DNA of 64,000 nucleotides from Marinilabiliaceae bacterium JC040. GTDB lineage: Bacteria; Bacteroidota; Bacteroidia; Bacteroidales; Marinifilaceae. The stretch is taken from contig SNAP01000009.1 of NCBI GenBank assembly GCA_022496785.1, positions 1 to 64,000 on the forward strand, given 5' to 3'. Position 1 is the stretch's first letter, and each line of letters opens with the position of its first letter. Of the stretch, positions 1 to 8,328 are shown piece after piece. The notes under the pieces are model-generated. The model saw nothing but the letters and a program-made list of their open reading frames with translations, did no database searches and was not told the DNA's origin. The translations under genes and the position numbers were made by a program.

Positions 1-29
1 AAAAAAGACAATAATAAAGGTCTAAAAAG

Positions 30-60
30 TTTGTAAAGACACTAAAGATATTTATCTTTG
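30..60 (+). promoter_or_regulatory. Promoter of tRNA-Pro, exact Bacteroidota consensus
   Basis: TTTG at 30-33 and TATCTTTG at 53-60 are separated by exactly 19 bases. This matches the known Bacteroidota primary-sigma consensus (-33 TTTG, N19, -7 TAnnTTTG) without mismatch. The tRNA starts 43 bases after the -7 box, which leaves a short 5' leader to be processed. Confidence 0.85.
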
Positions 61-102
61 CATCGCAATCAGGGAAAAAGAGAAGATTGCAATAAAGATT
101 AT

Positions 103-177
103 CGGGGTGTAGCGCAGTCCGGTTAGCGCACCTGCTTTGGGAGCAGGGGGTCCCAGGTTCGAATCCTGGTACCCCGA
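103..177 (+). tRNA. tRNA-Pro (anticodon TGG)
   Basis: The sequence folds as a full cloverleaf. The acceptor stem pairs 103-109 with 170-176 (last pair G-T), followed by discriminator A177. The anticodon stem CCTGC/GCAGG encloses loop TTTGGGA with anticodon TGG at 138-140, which reads proline CCN codons. The T arm CCAGG-TTCGAAT-CCTGG is canonical. CCA is not encoded and must be added after transcription. A perfect promoter precedes the gene and a hairpin-T terminator follows it, so it is a single-gene unit. Confidence 0.97.
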
Positions 178-178
178 C

Positions 179-210
179 AAAAGGTCTAAGTTTATTCTTA
201 GACCTTTTTT
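179..210 (+). terminator. Terminator of tRNA-Pro
   Basis: AAGGTCTAAG at 181-190 pairs with CTTAGACCTT at 197-206 around a 6-base loop and runs into a T tract. It lies directly after the tRNA. Confidence 0.85.
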
Positions 211-382
211 ATAATTGAGCTATTAATAAGTATAAAAAAAACGATCTAAAGAGATTAATCTAAAGTCTAGATAATTATATTTGTCAATCTATTGATAAAA
301 GCAAATTGACATGCTTTACAATTAAATCAATACTTTTTAATAACTTGAAAAAAATAAGTTAAATTTTCGAATATATATCAGA

Positions 383-1048
383 ATGAAAGCAATTGTATTA
401 TTATCAGGTGGTCTAGATTCAACAGTAGCACTGTATCTAGCAAAATCTAAGGGGTATGAAGTTTATGCTTTGTCTTTTTCATATGGGCAGAAACATACAA
501 AGGAATTAGAATGTGCAAAGAAAATAGCCAAGAAAGTAGGAGTAGTAGAGCATAAAATTATTAATCTTGCTTTAAATTCATGGGGAGGTTGCTCTTTGAC
601 AGATAATAATATGGATATAGAGCATGGAGATGTAGAAAGAGAAGATATACCTAACACATATGTGCCAGCTAGAAATATGGTATTCTTGTCAGTGGCAGCT
701 TCATATGCTGAAGCGGTAAAAGCTCAGAATATATTTATAGGAGTTTCTGAGGTTGATTATTCTGGATATGTAGATTGTCGAAGTGAATTTATTGAGGCAA
801 TGGAAAATGCTATAAATAAAGGAACAGAATTAGCAGTTGAATCTAAGAAACATATAAAAATACATACGCCTTTTATAAATATGACTAAATCTGAAGAAAT
901 TCAACTGGGTATGGAATTAGGAGTTGATTTTAGTGATACTTGGACATGTTATAAAGGAGATGAGAAACCTTGTGGAGAATGCGATTCTTGTTTATTGCGT
1001 ATTAAGGCTTTTGAAGATGCTGGATTAGTTGATCCTTTAATGAAATAG
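383..1048 (+). CDS. queC: 7-cyano-7-deazaguanine synthase QueC
   Basis: QueC makes preQ0 from 7-carboxy-7-deazaguanine, ammonia and ATP in the cytoplasm, the last preQ0 step on the way to queuosine. The 221-residue protein has the N-type ATP pyrophosphatase loop SGGLDST at residues 8-14. At the C-terminus four cysteines (C189, C197, C200, C203) form the zinc site typical of the family. The length is normal. It is the first gene of a tight queC-queD-queE operon: queD starts 3 bases after the stop and queE 2 bases after queD. A -7-like TATATTTG lies at 276-283. I looked in the leader for a preQ1 riboswitch and saw none. The stop is TAG. Confidence 0.95.
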   Translation: MKAIVLLSGGLDSTVALYLAKSKGYEVYALSFSYGQKHTKELECAKKIAKKVGVVEHKIINLALNSWGGCSLTDNNMDIEHGDVEREDIPNTYVPARNMVFLSVAASYAEAVKAQNIFIGVSEVDYSGYVDCRSEFIEAMENAINKGTELAVESKKHIKIHTPFINMTKSEEIQLGMELGVDFSDTWTCYKGDEKPCGECDSCLLRIKAFEDAGLVDPLMK

Positions 1049-1051
1049 ATT

Positions 1052-1621
1052 ATGATTATAAGAAAATTATTTAAATTCGAGGGAGCACATATTGTACGCA
1101 ATTGTTCTTCAAAAAGATGTAAAGAGAATATCCACGGGCATTCTTATATAGTTGAAGTCTTTATTAAATCGAATAAGCTTGATAAAGGGTATATGGTAAT
1201 GGATTTTACCTTATTAGATAAAGTAAAGACTTTCGTAGATAGTTTTGATCATTCATATTCTCTTTGGAATATTGAAGATGCAGAAATGAGGCAATTCATT
1301 CAAAAATATAATAAAAGAATAGCAGAAATGCCAATATCTCCTTCTGCTGAAGGATATGCGCTTTTGTTTGCTTTTGTAATAGATAAGATAATTAAGAATA
1401 CAGAATTTGCGAATGGAGAGGGTAACGTTATGATGTCTTCAGTGAGAGTTCATGAAACTGCTACAGGTTACGCTGAAGCTTATAGAGAAGATCTTGATTT
1501 AATTGATTTTACTCTTAATGATATTATCTTTTCTGAAGCAATTGTTGAAGAATGGAAAGATAAAGATTGGTGGGAAGATCTTTTAAATGATAAGAAATTT
1601 ATAAATCAATTTTTATCGTAA
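1052..1621 (+). CDS. queD: 6-carboxytetrahydropterin synthase-like QueD
   Basis: QueD converts dihydroneopterin triphosphate to 6-carboxy-5,6,7,8-tetrahydropterin, the first committed step of queuosine synthesis. The protein belongs to the 6-pyruvoyl-tetrahydropterin synthase fold. H13, H28 and H30 (in IHGHSY) are the expected zinc ligands and C18/C23 are candidates for the catalytic cysteine. SSVRVHETATGYAEA supplies the second catalytic region. At 189 residues it is clearly longer than the usual 120-150, with an insertion around residues 85-100 and a C-terminal tail of about 40 residues rich in D, W and K. Its position between queC and queE supports the function. The extra segments are unexplained. 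Confidence 0.88.
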   Translation: MIIRKLFKFEGAHIVRNCSSKRCKENIHGHSYIVEVFIKSNKLDKGYMVMDFTLLDKVKTFVDSFDHSYSLWNIEDAEMRQFIQKYNKRIAEMPISPSAEGYALLFAFVIDKIIKNTEFANGEGNVMMSSVRVHETATGYAEAYREDLDLIDFTLNDIIFSEAIVEEWKDKDWWEDLLNDKKFINQFLS

Positions 1622-1623
1622 TT

Positions 1624-2427
1624 ATGTCTAAGAAACTAATTCTATCATCTGATGGTATCTTTCCAATTATTAAAGATGCTAATGGGGAATTTATAAAAAG
1701 AGATTTAAAGACCAATTTAACAACTGCTGGAACAGTACAAGGTGAAGGTAAATATATTGGAGAGCCCTCTTTGTTTATTCGTTTGGCGGGATGTAATTTA
1801 AAATGCAAATGGACTAGTGAGGATGGTTTTGTTTCAGAATGTGATACAGCATATGCTAACGAAGAAACAGAAAACAATACATGTTTAGAAGTTGAGGATA
1901 TAATTAAGATTATTAAAAATAATATTGGGTCGATAAAGCATATTGTTATCACAGGGGGAGAACCTTTATTACAAAAAGAAGCTCTAATAGATTTATGCTA
2001 TCAAATAAAAAAGCAATTTAATCTTATTATTACAATAGAGAGCAATTCTAGTATAAGTCCAAAAGGATTTGAAGGTTTAGTCGACTTATTTAGTATTTCT
2101 CCAAAGCTCAACAATGCGGTTTTGAGAGCTTCTGGAAATACACCTGAATATTGTGTACAAGAATATATAGATATGGCTAGAAATGGAGATACAGATCTTC
2201 AGATAAAGTTTGTTGTTTCTAAAACAAGTGATGATAACTTAATAAAGGCATTTTTATCAGATTACACATCTTATAAGCAATCAGATATAATGGTTATGCC
2301 TGCAGGAACGAATATGGAACAATTAAATAAAACATCTAAAATAGCTTTAGAAATTTCTATAAAGAATGGTTGGAGGTTTACTCATCGTCTTCATATAATT
2401 CTATTTGGAGATGAACGAGCAGTATAA
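1624..2427 (+). CDS. queE: 7-carboxy-7-deazaguanine synthase QueE (radical SAM)
   Basis: QueE is the radical-SAM enzyme that contracts 6-carboxytetrahydropterin to 7-carboxy-7-deazaguanine. The sequence shows TVQGEGKYIGEPSLFIRLAGC before the cluster and the SAM-binding ITGGEPLLQ. The three cluster cysteines are spaced C57-x3-C61-x11-C73: the usual CxxxCxxC-DT motif is split by about nine residues between W63 and C73, and the DT after the third Cys is kept. At 267 residues it is longer than the usual 210-250. It is the last gene of the que operon and is followed by a bidirectional terminator. Identity is supported by the operon and conserved motifs. The cluster spacing is odd but no key cysteine is missing. 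Confidence 0.9.
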   Translation: MSKKLILSSDGIFPIIKDANGEFIKRDLKTNLTTAGTVQGEGKYIGEPSLFIRLAGCNLKCKWTSEDGFVSECDTAYANEETENNTCLEVEDIIKIIKNNIGSIKHIVITGGEPLLQKEALIDLCYQIKKQFNLIITIESNSSISPKGFEGLVDLFSISPKLNNAVLRASGNTPEYCVQEYIDMARNGDTDLQIKFVVSKTSDDNLIKAFLSDYTSYKQSDIMVMPAGTNMEQLNKTSKIALEISIKNGWRFTHRLHIILFGDERAV

Positions 2428-2434
2428 ATGATTT

Positions 2435-2473
2435 CAAAAGATAATAGTATTAACAACTATTATCTTTTGATTT
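2435..2473. terminator. Bidirectional terminator between queE and the Lrp gene
   Basis: A perfect 14-bp stem pairs CAAAAGATAATAGT (2435-2448) with ACTATTATCTTTTG (2456-2469), flanked by T-rich sequence on both strands. It lies between convergent genes. Confidence 0.8.
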
Positions 2474-2479
2474 TGTATC

Positions 2480-2950
2480 TTATTCTATATCAAGATTAAC
2501 TTGTTTGTCTATAGGTTGTTCTAAAGCAATAAAAGATTCTGTTTTAGAAATTCCAGGTATATTTTGTAGAGTATTTATCAATAGATCCATCAGATGCTGA
2601 TGACTTTTACATAGAATTTTTAATAAGAAAGTATAATTCCCAGTTATAAAGTGACATTCTACAACTTCAGGAATTTTAGCAATATCTTTTACAACTGTTT
2701 TATATTTATGAGCATGGTCGAGGGTTATTCCTATAAAAGCACAGACTTTATATCCTAAAGCTTCAGGTTTAACATTAAATCGAGAACCTGCAATAATACC
2801 AGCTTCTTCCATCTTTTTTACTCTTTGATGGATAGCTGCTCCAGAAATGCCACATTCTCTAGCAATTTCTAAAAATGGCATTCTTGCATTTTTTATTAGA
2901 TATGAAAGAATTTTTCTATCTGTTTCGTCTATATTAAGTTTATTATTCAT
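2480..2950 (-). CDS. Lrp/AsnC-family transcriptional regulator
   Basis: This 156-residue protein has the family's two parts. An N-terminal winged helix-turn-helix (about residues 5-60, beginning LNIDETDRKILSYLIKNARM) is followed by the RAM ligand-binding/oligomerisation domain (about 68-150, including FITGNYTFLLKI). Such proteins sense amino acids or related metabolites and act as dimers to octamers. It starts 9 bases after the stop of the upstream TetR-type gene, so the two are probably co-transcribed. The target and ligand cannot be read from the sequence. Confidence 0.92.
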   Translation of the reverse strand: MNNKLNIDETDRKILSYLIKNARMPFLEIARECGISGAAIHQRVKKMEEAGIIAGSRFNVKPEALGYKVCAFIGITLDHAHKYKTVVKDIAKIPEVVECHFITGNYTFLLKILCKSHQHLMDLLINTLQNIPGISKTESFIALEQPIDKQVNLDIE

Positions 2951-2959
2951 AGCAATATT

Positions 2960-3604
2960 TTACCAACCAAAACCTAAAACACCATATAATTGTCGTCTAT
3001 TTCTATAGTAATTTATTCCATCTGCATTAGCAGTAGTTTTGATATATAGTTCTAATACTTTTTCCATTATTGAAGTAAAAGAGAAATTTTCTCCATTTTT
3101 ACTTTCAATATCATATAATTCATTGAATTTATTTTCTAAAAGTTGAGCAGTAGAAACAGGGTCAATATTCTTTTTATATATGTTCTGTTCTATACCAATT
3201 TTAATATTCTCTTCAACTTTATTTACTATAAACTCATTTCTCATTTTTGCATGTTTATTGTAAATATCAGGGAAATATTCTTCAAGACCTTTTGTAATAT
3301 AAGGATTAATATAAAAAAGATCACTATTAATTTCTTTACAGATTAGTATTAAAGCGTCAATAGCATTATACATATCAAATGGAAATTTCTTAAAAATACT
3401 TTGAAAACTTTGTCTCTCATATTCTAGAATTGTTCCTACAAATCCATCAACAGTTTTAAATTCTCTAAACATTTCTTTTAGAGAAAATCCTTCTTCGTTT
3501 ATTTTATCTAAACTAATATCTTTCACTCCGTATTTGGCAAGGAAAGTTCTAGCTTTTATTAATAAAGGGACAATCTTATGATCCATTTCAAATTGTTTTA
3601 GCAC
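2960..3604 (-). CDS. TetR/AcrR-like regulator with a weak helix-turn-helix
   Basis: This 214-residue protein begins with KIVPLLIKARTFLAKYGVKDISLDKI, the pattern of a TetR N-terminal helix-turn-helix, although the recognition-helix region (FSLKEMFREFKTVDGFV) is divergent. The middle resembles the C-terminal domain found in Bacteroidota TetR proteins, for example NIKIGIEQNIYKKNIDPVSTAQ near residues 135-155. It is transcribed divergently from the PafA-like gene at 3760, and the shared intergenic region carries perfect palindromes that could be its operators. The family assignment is by pattern and not certain. No ligand can be named. Confidence 0.68.
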   Translation of the reverse strand: MLKQFEMDHKIVPLLIKARTFLAKYGVKDISLDKINEEGFSLKEMFREFKTVDGFVGTILEYERQSFQSIFKKFPFDMYNAIDALILICKEINSDLFYINPYITKGLEEYFPDIYNKHAKMRNEFIVNKVEENIKIGIEQNIYKKNIDPVSTAQLLENKFNELYDIESKNGENFSFTSIMEKVLELYIKTTANADGINYYRNRRQLYGVLGFGW

Positions 3605-3692
3605 ATTAGACTATAAAATTACGACTATTTTATAATTAATTTAAGAATTTTAAGATTAAAACCCTTATAATCCTTAAATATTAGAGATTATT

Positions 3693-3745
3693 ACAATAAT
3701 TATTGTCAATTTTAAAACAATGTTTCTATTTTTGAAAAACATTGT
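3693..3745. promoter_or_regulatory. Palindromic candidate operators and promoter upstream of the PafA-like gene
   Basis: A perfect 14-bp palindrome, ACAATAATTATTGT, lies at 3693-3706. A second dyad, ACAATGTTT (3717-3725) and AAACATTGT (3737-3745), encloses the exact -7 box TATTTTTG (3727-3734) of the rightward gene. An ATTG at 3702-3705 could serve as the -33 box. The dyads sit between a TetR-type regulator and its divergent neighbour, the usual place for such operators. Confidence 0.6.
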
Positions 3746-3759
3746 AAATTGTATTTAAA

Positions 3760-5325
3760 ATGAAAAAAAATGTTATAATTCTTACAATCAGTTTGTTTTT
3801 TTGCTCTTCTGTTTTTGCAAAGATAAAAGAAAAACCCACTTTATTTGTAAATATAGTAATTGAAAATATGAGTCCTGATTATTTAGACATATACTATAGT
3901 GATTTATGGATAAAAGGATTTAAGAGATTGATGACAAATGGAGCATATTTTAATAATGTTTCGTACCCATATCCATTTTCTCAAACAGGAGTAGACCATG
4001 CTACTATATATACAGGAAAGACACCAAATAAACATGGTATAATTTCTCACAAGTGGCATGATAGAATTAAGAAGAAAGTAATTTCAAATATTGGAAATAT
4101 AAACCCATCAGACAGTATAAAATCGTATACATCAAAATATCTTAAAACGTATACTATTGGTGATAAAATTAAGATTCTAAATAGGATGAGCAGGGTATAT
4201 AGTGTTGCTATCAATCCAGAATCTTCCATTATAAGTGGTGGACATTTTTCTGATGCATCTTATTGGTTTAATATTAAAACAGGAGATTGGAATTTATTTT
4301 CTACAAACAAGAAAACTAATCCAGAATGGTTAAAAGTTCACAATCAGTCACGATTTGTTGATAACTATACTAAGGAAGCTTGGAAATCAAAATTCAGTGG
4401 ATACTATAACAATTATTCTAAGGTAGATAATAAATCCTTTAAATACGACGTAAAAGCTACAATAGATAAAGAAAATTCATATCGTTTTTTCACTGAAACA
4501 CCTTTTGCCAATGTTGCAATTACCGATTTAGTTGAGAAGATTATTATAAACGAAAATTTAGGTAGAGATAAAGATGTAGATATAGTGAATTTATCTTATT
4601 CTTTATTGGGAAATAATGAAGAAGATTTTTCTCCTTCATCTCTTGAAAAACTTGATGCTTTAAAAAGGCTAGATGACAGTATAGGTCGACTAATTGACTT
4701 TACAAATGAAAAAGTAGGGGAGGATAAAGTTGTTTATCTTTTGACTTTTGCAGAACCTCAACGCTACTACACTCAAGAAATTTTCGATACATATTTAAAA
4801 CCTAAAGTATTTAATACCTTTAGAGTAATTTCTCTATTAAAATCTTATTTGAATATTAAGATAGGAAAAGGAGATTGGATATCTAGTTACGATTCTTATC
4901 AGATATATTTGAATAAAGACTATATTAATAAAAGAGAGAAATCTTTAAAAAAGATACAAGATATAATAGTTGATTTTCTAAGTGATTTTTCAGGAGTTAA
5001 TTCTGTATATCCTTCTTATATGCTTCACGAAAAATCTATGAATAGTAAAGATCTTAATAATATTTCGAATTTATATTGTTCGAAACGTTCTGGAGATATT
5101 TTCTACATACTAGACCCCAATTGGAAAGTAGAAAGATACGATAGGGAAGTTTCTTTTTCAAGAAACTCTTCTTTAACAAATGTTCCTCTTATTCTTTATG
5201 GTAAAGGTATAGAAGCAAAAGAATATTCTGAAAAGAAATCAATTTTGGATATAGCGCCAACAGTATATAAGATTTTAGGAATAAGAAATACAGAAAACTG
5301 TGTAGGGGAAGCTATAGATTTATAG
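3760..5325 (+). CDS. PafA-like alkaline phosphatase-superfamily protein, probably inactive
   Basis: This 521-residue protein has a signal peptide (cleavage near residue 20, SSVFA) and the fold signature of type I phosphodiesterase/PafA phosphatases: PYPFSQTGVDHATIYTGKTP, with the usual Thr nucleophile at T82, and NVPLILYGKGI near the end. The metal-site motifs of PafA are all altered. The N-terminal DQM motif is IENM, the STDYVGH motif is SYSLLGN, the TADHG motif is TFAEPQR, and the C-terminal THG and THVP histidines are gone (SFSRNSS, TNVP). I infer a periplasmic binding or regulatory pseudo-enzyme. It is divergent from the TetR-like gene, with palindromes in the promoter, and abuts convergent gldD with no gap. 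Confidence 0.8.
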   Translation: MKKNVIILTISLFFCSSVFAKIKEKPTLFVNIVIENMSPDYLDIYYSDLWIKGFKRLMTNGAYFNNVSYPYPFSQTGVDHATIYTGKTPNKHGIISHKWHDRIKKKVISNIGNINPSDSIKSYTSKYLKTYTIGDKIKILNRMSRVYSVAINPESSIISGGHFSDASYWFNIKTGDWNLFSTNKKTNPEWLKVHNQSRFVDNYTKEAWKSKFSGYYNNYSKVDNKSFKYDVKATIDKENSYRFFTETPFANVAITDLVEKIIINENLGRDKDVDIVNLSYSLLGNNEEDFSPSSLEKLDALKRLDDSIGRLIDFTNEKVGEDKVVYLLTFAEPQRYYTQEIFDTYLKPKVFNTFRVISLLKSYLNIKIGKGDWISSYDSYQIYLNKDYINKREKSLKKIQDIIVDFLSDFSGVNSVYPSYMLHEKSMNSKDLNNISNLYCSKRSGDIFYILDPNWKVERYDREVSFSRNSSLTNVPLILYGKGIEAKEYSEKKSILDIAPTVYKILGIRNTENCVGEAIDL

Positions 5326-5901
5326 CTATTCCCACTTTATACTTTCAACTAAAACTTGTATATCTTTATTTATATACTTAATTAAAGGTCTTAATGAATC
5401 TTTATTTGGTTTACAATTAAAATATAAAGAACCTCTTAAGAAATGTTTTGTGCTATCTGTTGCAAAAAACTGAACAGAAGAAGCTGTATTTCCTTTAATT
5501 TGATACAAAATACCATAAACATTATTTTTAGGATTTTGGTACTCTACTTCCTTAATAGCTTCGGCTTTAATATAATGTTTATAGGCTATTTTGTGAGAGT
5601 CATCACATAAATTCCTAAAATTGTTATTAATGCGTTTATAGCTAAGATGTATTTTAGCGTTTAGAGATGGGTATACAATATTAATCCAATATTTCTGACT
5701 ATCATATTCATTATCTTTTTCTATTGTTGAAGCTGTAGAACGTAGAAATTTAAATGTTTCGTGGTTATTATATTCCACATAATTGTGTTCAGGAACATCA
5801 ATTCTAAGGAAGCCATGAGGTTTAGGAGTTTGAACTTTATTATTACAACTAAGTATAGTGAATGCAGTGCAGATTATTATTAATAATGTATTAATTTTCA
5901 T
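5326..5901 (-). CDS. gldD: Gliding-motility lipoprotein GldD
   Basis: GldD is an envelope lipoprotein of Bacteroidota that is needed for gliding in Flavobacterium and is also present in non-gliders; its biochemical role is unknown. The protein has a lipoprotein signal (LLIIICTAFTILSC, lipobox Cys) followed by the family pattern PKPHGFLRIDVPEHNYVEYNN. It follows gldE, the standard gldE-gldD order. I chose the Met at 5901 because it gives the best lipoprotein signal and only an 11-bp overlap with gldE; a start at 5916 is also possible. The stop codon is TAG. Confidence 0.9.
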   Translation of the reverse strand: MKINTLLIIICTAFTILSCNNKVQTPKPHGFLRIDVPEHNYVEYNNHETFKFLRSTASTIEKDNEYDSQKYWINIVYPSLNAKIHLSYKRINNNFRNLCDDSHKIAYKHYIKAEAIKEVEYQNPKNNVYGILYQIKGNTASSVQFFATDSTKHFLRGSLYFNCKPNKDSLRPLIKYINKDIQVLVESIKWE

Positions 5902-7204
5902 TAGGTAGTATTTCAAATTTTATTTTCTTTATTCTTCTATCTCCAATTTCAAGGACGGTAAATTTATAATTTCTATAGTAAACAATGTCCATTAGTTTAG
6001 GAAATTCTTCTTTTATCTCTAAAATTAGACCAGCTATACTATCAGCTTCACCTTTTATATCATCGAAAACATTATTATCTACCTTAGTAATTTTATAAAA
6101 ATCGTTTAATTGAGTGTCAGCTTCAAAAATATAAGCTCCATTTTTGTCTAATACGAAATTATTATCTTCTCCATCCAGTTCATCTATAAATTCACCAACA
6201 ATTTCTTCTAAAACATCTTCCATAGTAACAATTCCAGAACAACCTCCATATTCATCAACAACAAAGGCCATATGACTTTTCTTTTCTTGAAAATCTTCAA
6301 GTAAATCATCTATTTTTTTAGATTCTGGAATAAAATAAGGTGGTCTTATTAATGTTTGCCATTTAAAATTCTTTGGTTTATTGATATGTGGCAATAAATC
6401 TTTTACATAAAGAATACCTCTTATAGAATCTAATGTTTTAGTATATACTGGAAGTCTAGAAAAGCCTGAATCAATAATCTCTTGCTTAAGAATATCAAAA
6501 TTAGTATTCATTTCTATAGCTAATATCTTCAAACGAGGAGTCATTACTTCTTCAGCAGAGATGTTTCCAAAATTTACAATACCCTCTAAAATCTCTTTTT
6601 CTTCTTTAATATCTGTAGATGTTAATTCAAGAGCTTGAGACAATTCTGTTAGAGAAATGTTATTCTTCTTATTGAATTTCTTATCAATAAAATCTGTTGA
6701 ATGAGTTAGTACATATATAAAAGGACTAAGAACCTTACTTAAAAGATTAAGCGGAATAGCCATCACCTTACATAAAGCAATAGCATTTTGTGAAGCAAAA
6801 ATCTTAGGAATTATCTCACCAAAAAGAAGAAGTAAGAAAGTTACAACCACAATTTGGAAAATAAACCCCATAGTAGGGCTTTGAGAAAAATCAAACATTT
6901 CATTTGTTATAAATGTAGACAGAATAACAATTCCGATATTTATAAAATTATTTGATATTAAAATGGTTGCAAGAAGTTTATTCGGATTGTATAATAATCT
7001 TAGGATGTACTTATTATCGATATCCTTAATGATTTTTATTTGTTTAGGTGATAAAGAAAAAAAAGCTGTTTCACTTCCAGATACTAAACCAGATAGTATC
7101 AGTAAAATAGCTAGAATAAATAAACAAACAATTATTACAAGGGATAAGGGGTTCAAAATAACACTGAGTTGAAATGCGTTCGCAATAAATAATATATCTT
7201 CCAA
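5891..7204 (-). CDS. gldE: GldE, CNNM/CBS/CorC-type membrane protein
   Basis: This 437-residue protein has the hemolysin-C/CorC architecture. An N-terminal CNNM membrane domain with about four transmembrane helices (residues about 15-185) is followed by a CBS pair (about 215-345; MTPRLKILAIEMNTNFD and SHMAFVVDEYGGCSGIVTMEDVLEEIVGEF) and a C-terminal CorC/HlyC domain (about 350-432). Relatives are linked to magnesium or cobalt efflux. In Bacteroidota the gene next to gldD is GldE, required for gliding with unknown mechanism. It is the first gene of the gldE-gldD pair. Confidence 0.92.
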   Translation of the reverse strand: MEDILFIANAFQLSVILNPLSLVIIVCLFILAILLILSGLVSGSETAFFSLSPKQIKIIKDIDNKYILRLLYNPNKLLATILISNNFINIGIVILSTFITNEMFDFSQSPTMGFIFQIVVVTFLLLLFGEIIPKIFASQNAIALCKVMAIPLNLLSKVLSPFIYVLTHSTDFIDKKFNKKNNISLTELSQALELTSTDIKEEKEILEGIVNFGNISAEEVMTPRLKILAIEMNTNFDILKQEIIDSGFSRLPVYTKTLDSIRGILYVKDLLPHINKPKNFKWQTLIRPPYFIPESKKIDDLLEDFQEKKSHMAFVVDEYGGCSGIVTMEDVLEEIVGEFIDELDGEDNNFVLDKNGAYIFEADTQLNDFYKITKVDNNVFDDIKGEADSIAGLILEIKEEFPKLMDIVYYRNYKFTVLEIGDRRIKKIKFEILPNEN

Positions 7205-7311
7205 TTTTTATAAAATTAATTCTACATCTATTTTATTGCTAAAATAAGCATATTTTTTATAAGTATAGATAAGAGAGTAAAAAAATACTCTCCTATCTAT
7301 AATAATTTCAT

Positions 7312-7734
7312 CTAAAATGGTAGATCCTCTATTTCTGATTCTTCCTTAGTTTTAGATGTATTAGTTGTATTAATTGATGTTTCATTAGGTTTTGAACTAT
7401 CTTTTTTACTCAAAATCTGAATTTTATCAGCTTGAATTTCTGTTGAGTATTTCTGAACATTATCTTTATCTGTCCATGAATTAGTCCTTATACGTCCCTC
7501 TACATAAACTAAACTTCCTTTGTGAATATATTCAGAATACTTTGCAAGATTTCGCCATGCTACAATTCTATGCCATTCTTCTTGAACAATACGTTCACCA
7601 CTTTTATTCATATAGCTTTCACTAGTTGCCAAACTGAAGCGAGCTACAGCACTTCCGTTTTCACTACCATCGTCAAAATGCTTAATTTCAGGGTCTCCCC
7701 CAACATTTCCAAGTAAAATTACTTTATTTACCAT
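7312..7734 (-). CDS. ssb: Single-stranded DNA-binding protein
   Basis: SSB coats single-stranded DNA during replication and repair. The 140-residue protein has the N-terminal OB fold (MVNKVILLGNVGGDPEIKHF onward, with VQEEWHRIVAW and VYVEGRIRTNSW) to about residue 105. A flexible polar linker leads to the acidic tip EIEDLPF, the conserved peptide through which SSB recruits partner enzymes. In many Bacteroidota the next gene upstream is mutY. Here a gene-free stretch of about 280 bases leads to HU. The stop codon is TAG. Confidence 0.95.
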   Translation of the reverse strand: MVNKVILLGNVGGDPEIKHFDDGSENGSAVARFSLATSESYMNKSGERIVQEEWHRIVAWRNLAKYSEYIHKGSLVYVEGRIRTNSWTDKDNVQKYSTEIQADKIQILSKKDSSKPNETSINTTNTSKTKEESEIEDLPF

Positions 7735-7927
7735 TATTCTTAATTGAATAGATTAAACTTTAGAATAAATATTATGTACTTGTAAATATATTGTTTTTTT
7801 CCAATAAAACTAATTAATTTGCAAAAAAATGTTACATTTGTTTCAAGTTTGGATGACAAATTCTTGATCTTTGTGCTATTCTTTGAATGTAAGATAGATA
7901 CATTTAAGAAAAAAAAGTCTTTATCAT

Positions 7928-7958
7928 TTTCGTATAATGTCTAAAACAATTATATTTG
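7928..7958 (+). promoter_or_regulatory. Promoter of the HU gene
   Basis: TTTC at 7928-7931 and TATATTTG at 7951-7958 are 19 bases apart, one mismatch from the Bacteroidota consensus. This gives a 5' leader of roughly 50 bases. I see nothing else recognisable in the 283-base gap between ssb and HU. Confidence 0.7.
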
Positions 7959-8017
7959 CATGCTGTAAAAAGAAGGTGTGTATATAAATGATTGAAAATT
8001 AAATAATTAATAGACAG

Positions 8018-8302
8018 ATGACAAAAGCTGATATTGTAAACGAAGTCTCGAAAGAGACAGGTGTAGAAAAAGTTGCAGTTCAAAGAACAATCGAAGCGTT
8101 TATGGATTCTATCAAGGATTCTTTACAAGATGGTAAAAATGTTTACCTAAGAGGATTTGGTAGTTTTGTTGTTAAAAAACGTGCTCAAAAGACTGCTCGT
8201 AATATATCAAAGAATACAACGATTGTTATTCCAGAACATAACATCCCATCTTTCAAGCCTTCGAAAACATTCGTGGCTAAAGTGAAAGATAACGTTAAGT
8301 AA
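8018..8302 (+). CDS. HU-family DNA-binding protein
   Basis: This 94-residue nucleoid protein bends DNA as a dimer. It has the typical HU helices (MTKADIVNEVSKETGVEKV) and the arm region with GSFVVKKRAQKTARN and the turn NTTIVIPEHNIPSFKPSK, where IP replaces the usual NP near the arm tip. The length is standard. A near-consensus promoter precedes it, and 26 bases downstream begins a small basic ORF that probably shares the transcript. Confidence 0.95.
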   Translation: MTKADIVNEVSKETGVEKVAVQRTIEAFMDSIKDSLQDGKNVYLRGFGSFVVKKRAQKTARNISKNTTIVIPEHNIPSFKPSKTFVAKVKDNVK

Positions 8303-8328
8303 TAATTATAAATAAAGGAGATTAAATT

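Noticed and set aside
276-382. Possible preQ1 riboswitch in the queC leader
   Set aside because: There is a small TGTCAAT/ATTGACA dyad, but I see neither the conserved preQ1 aptamer core nor the A-rich tail pairing.
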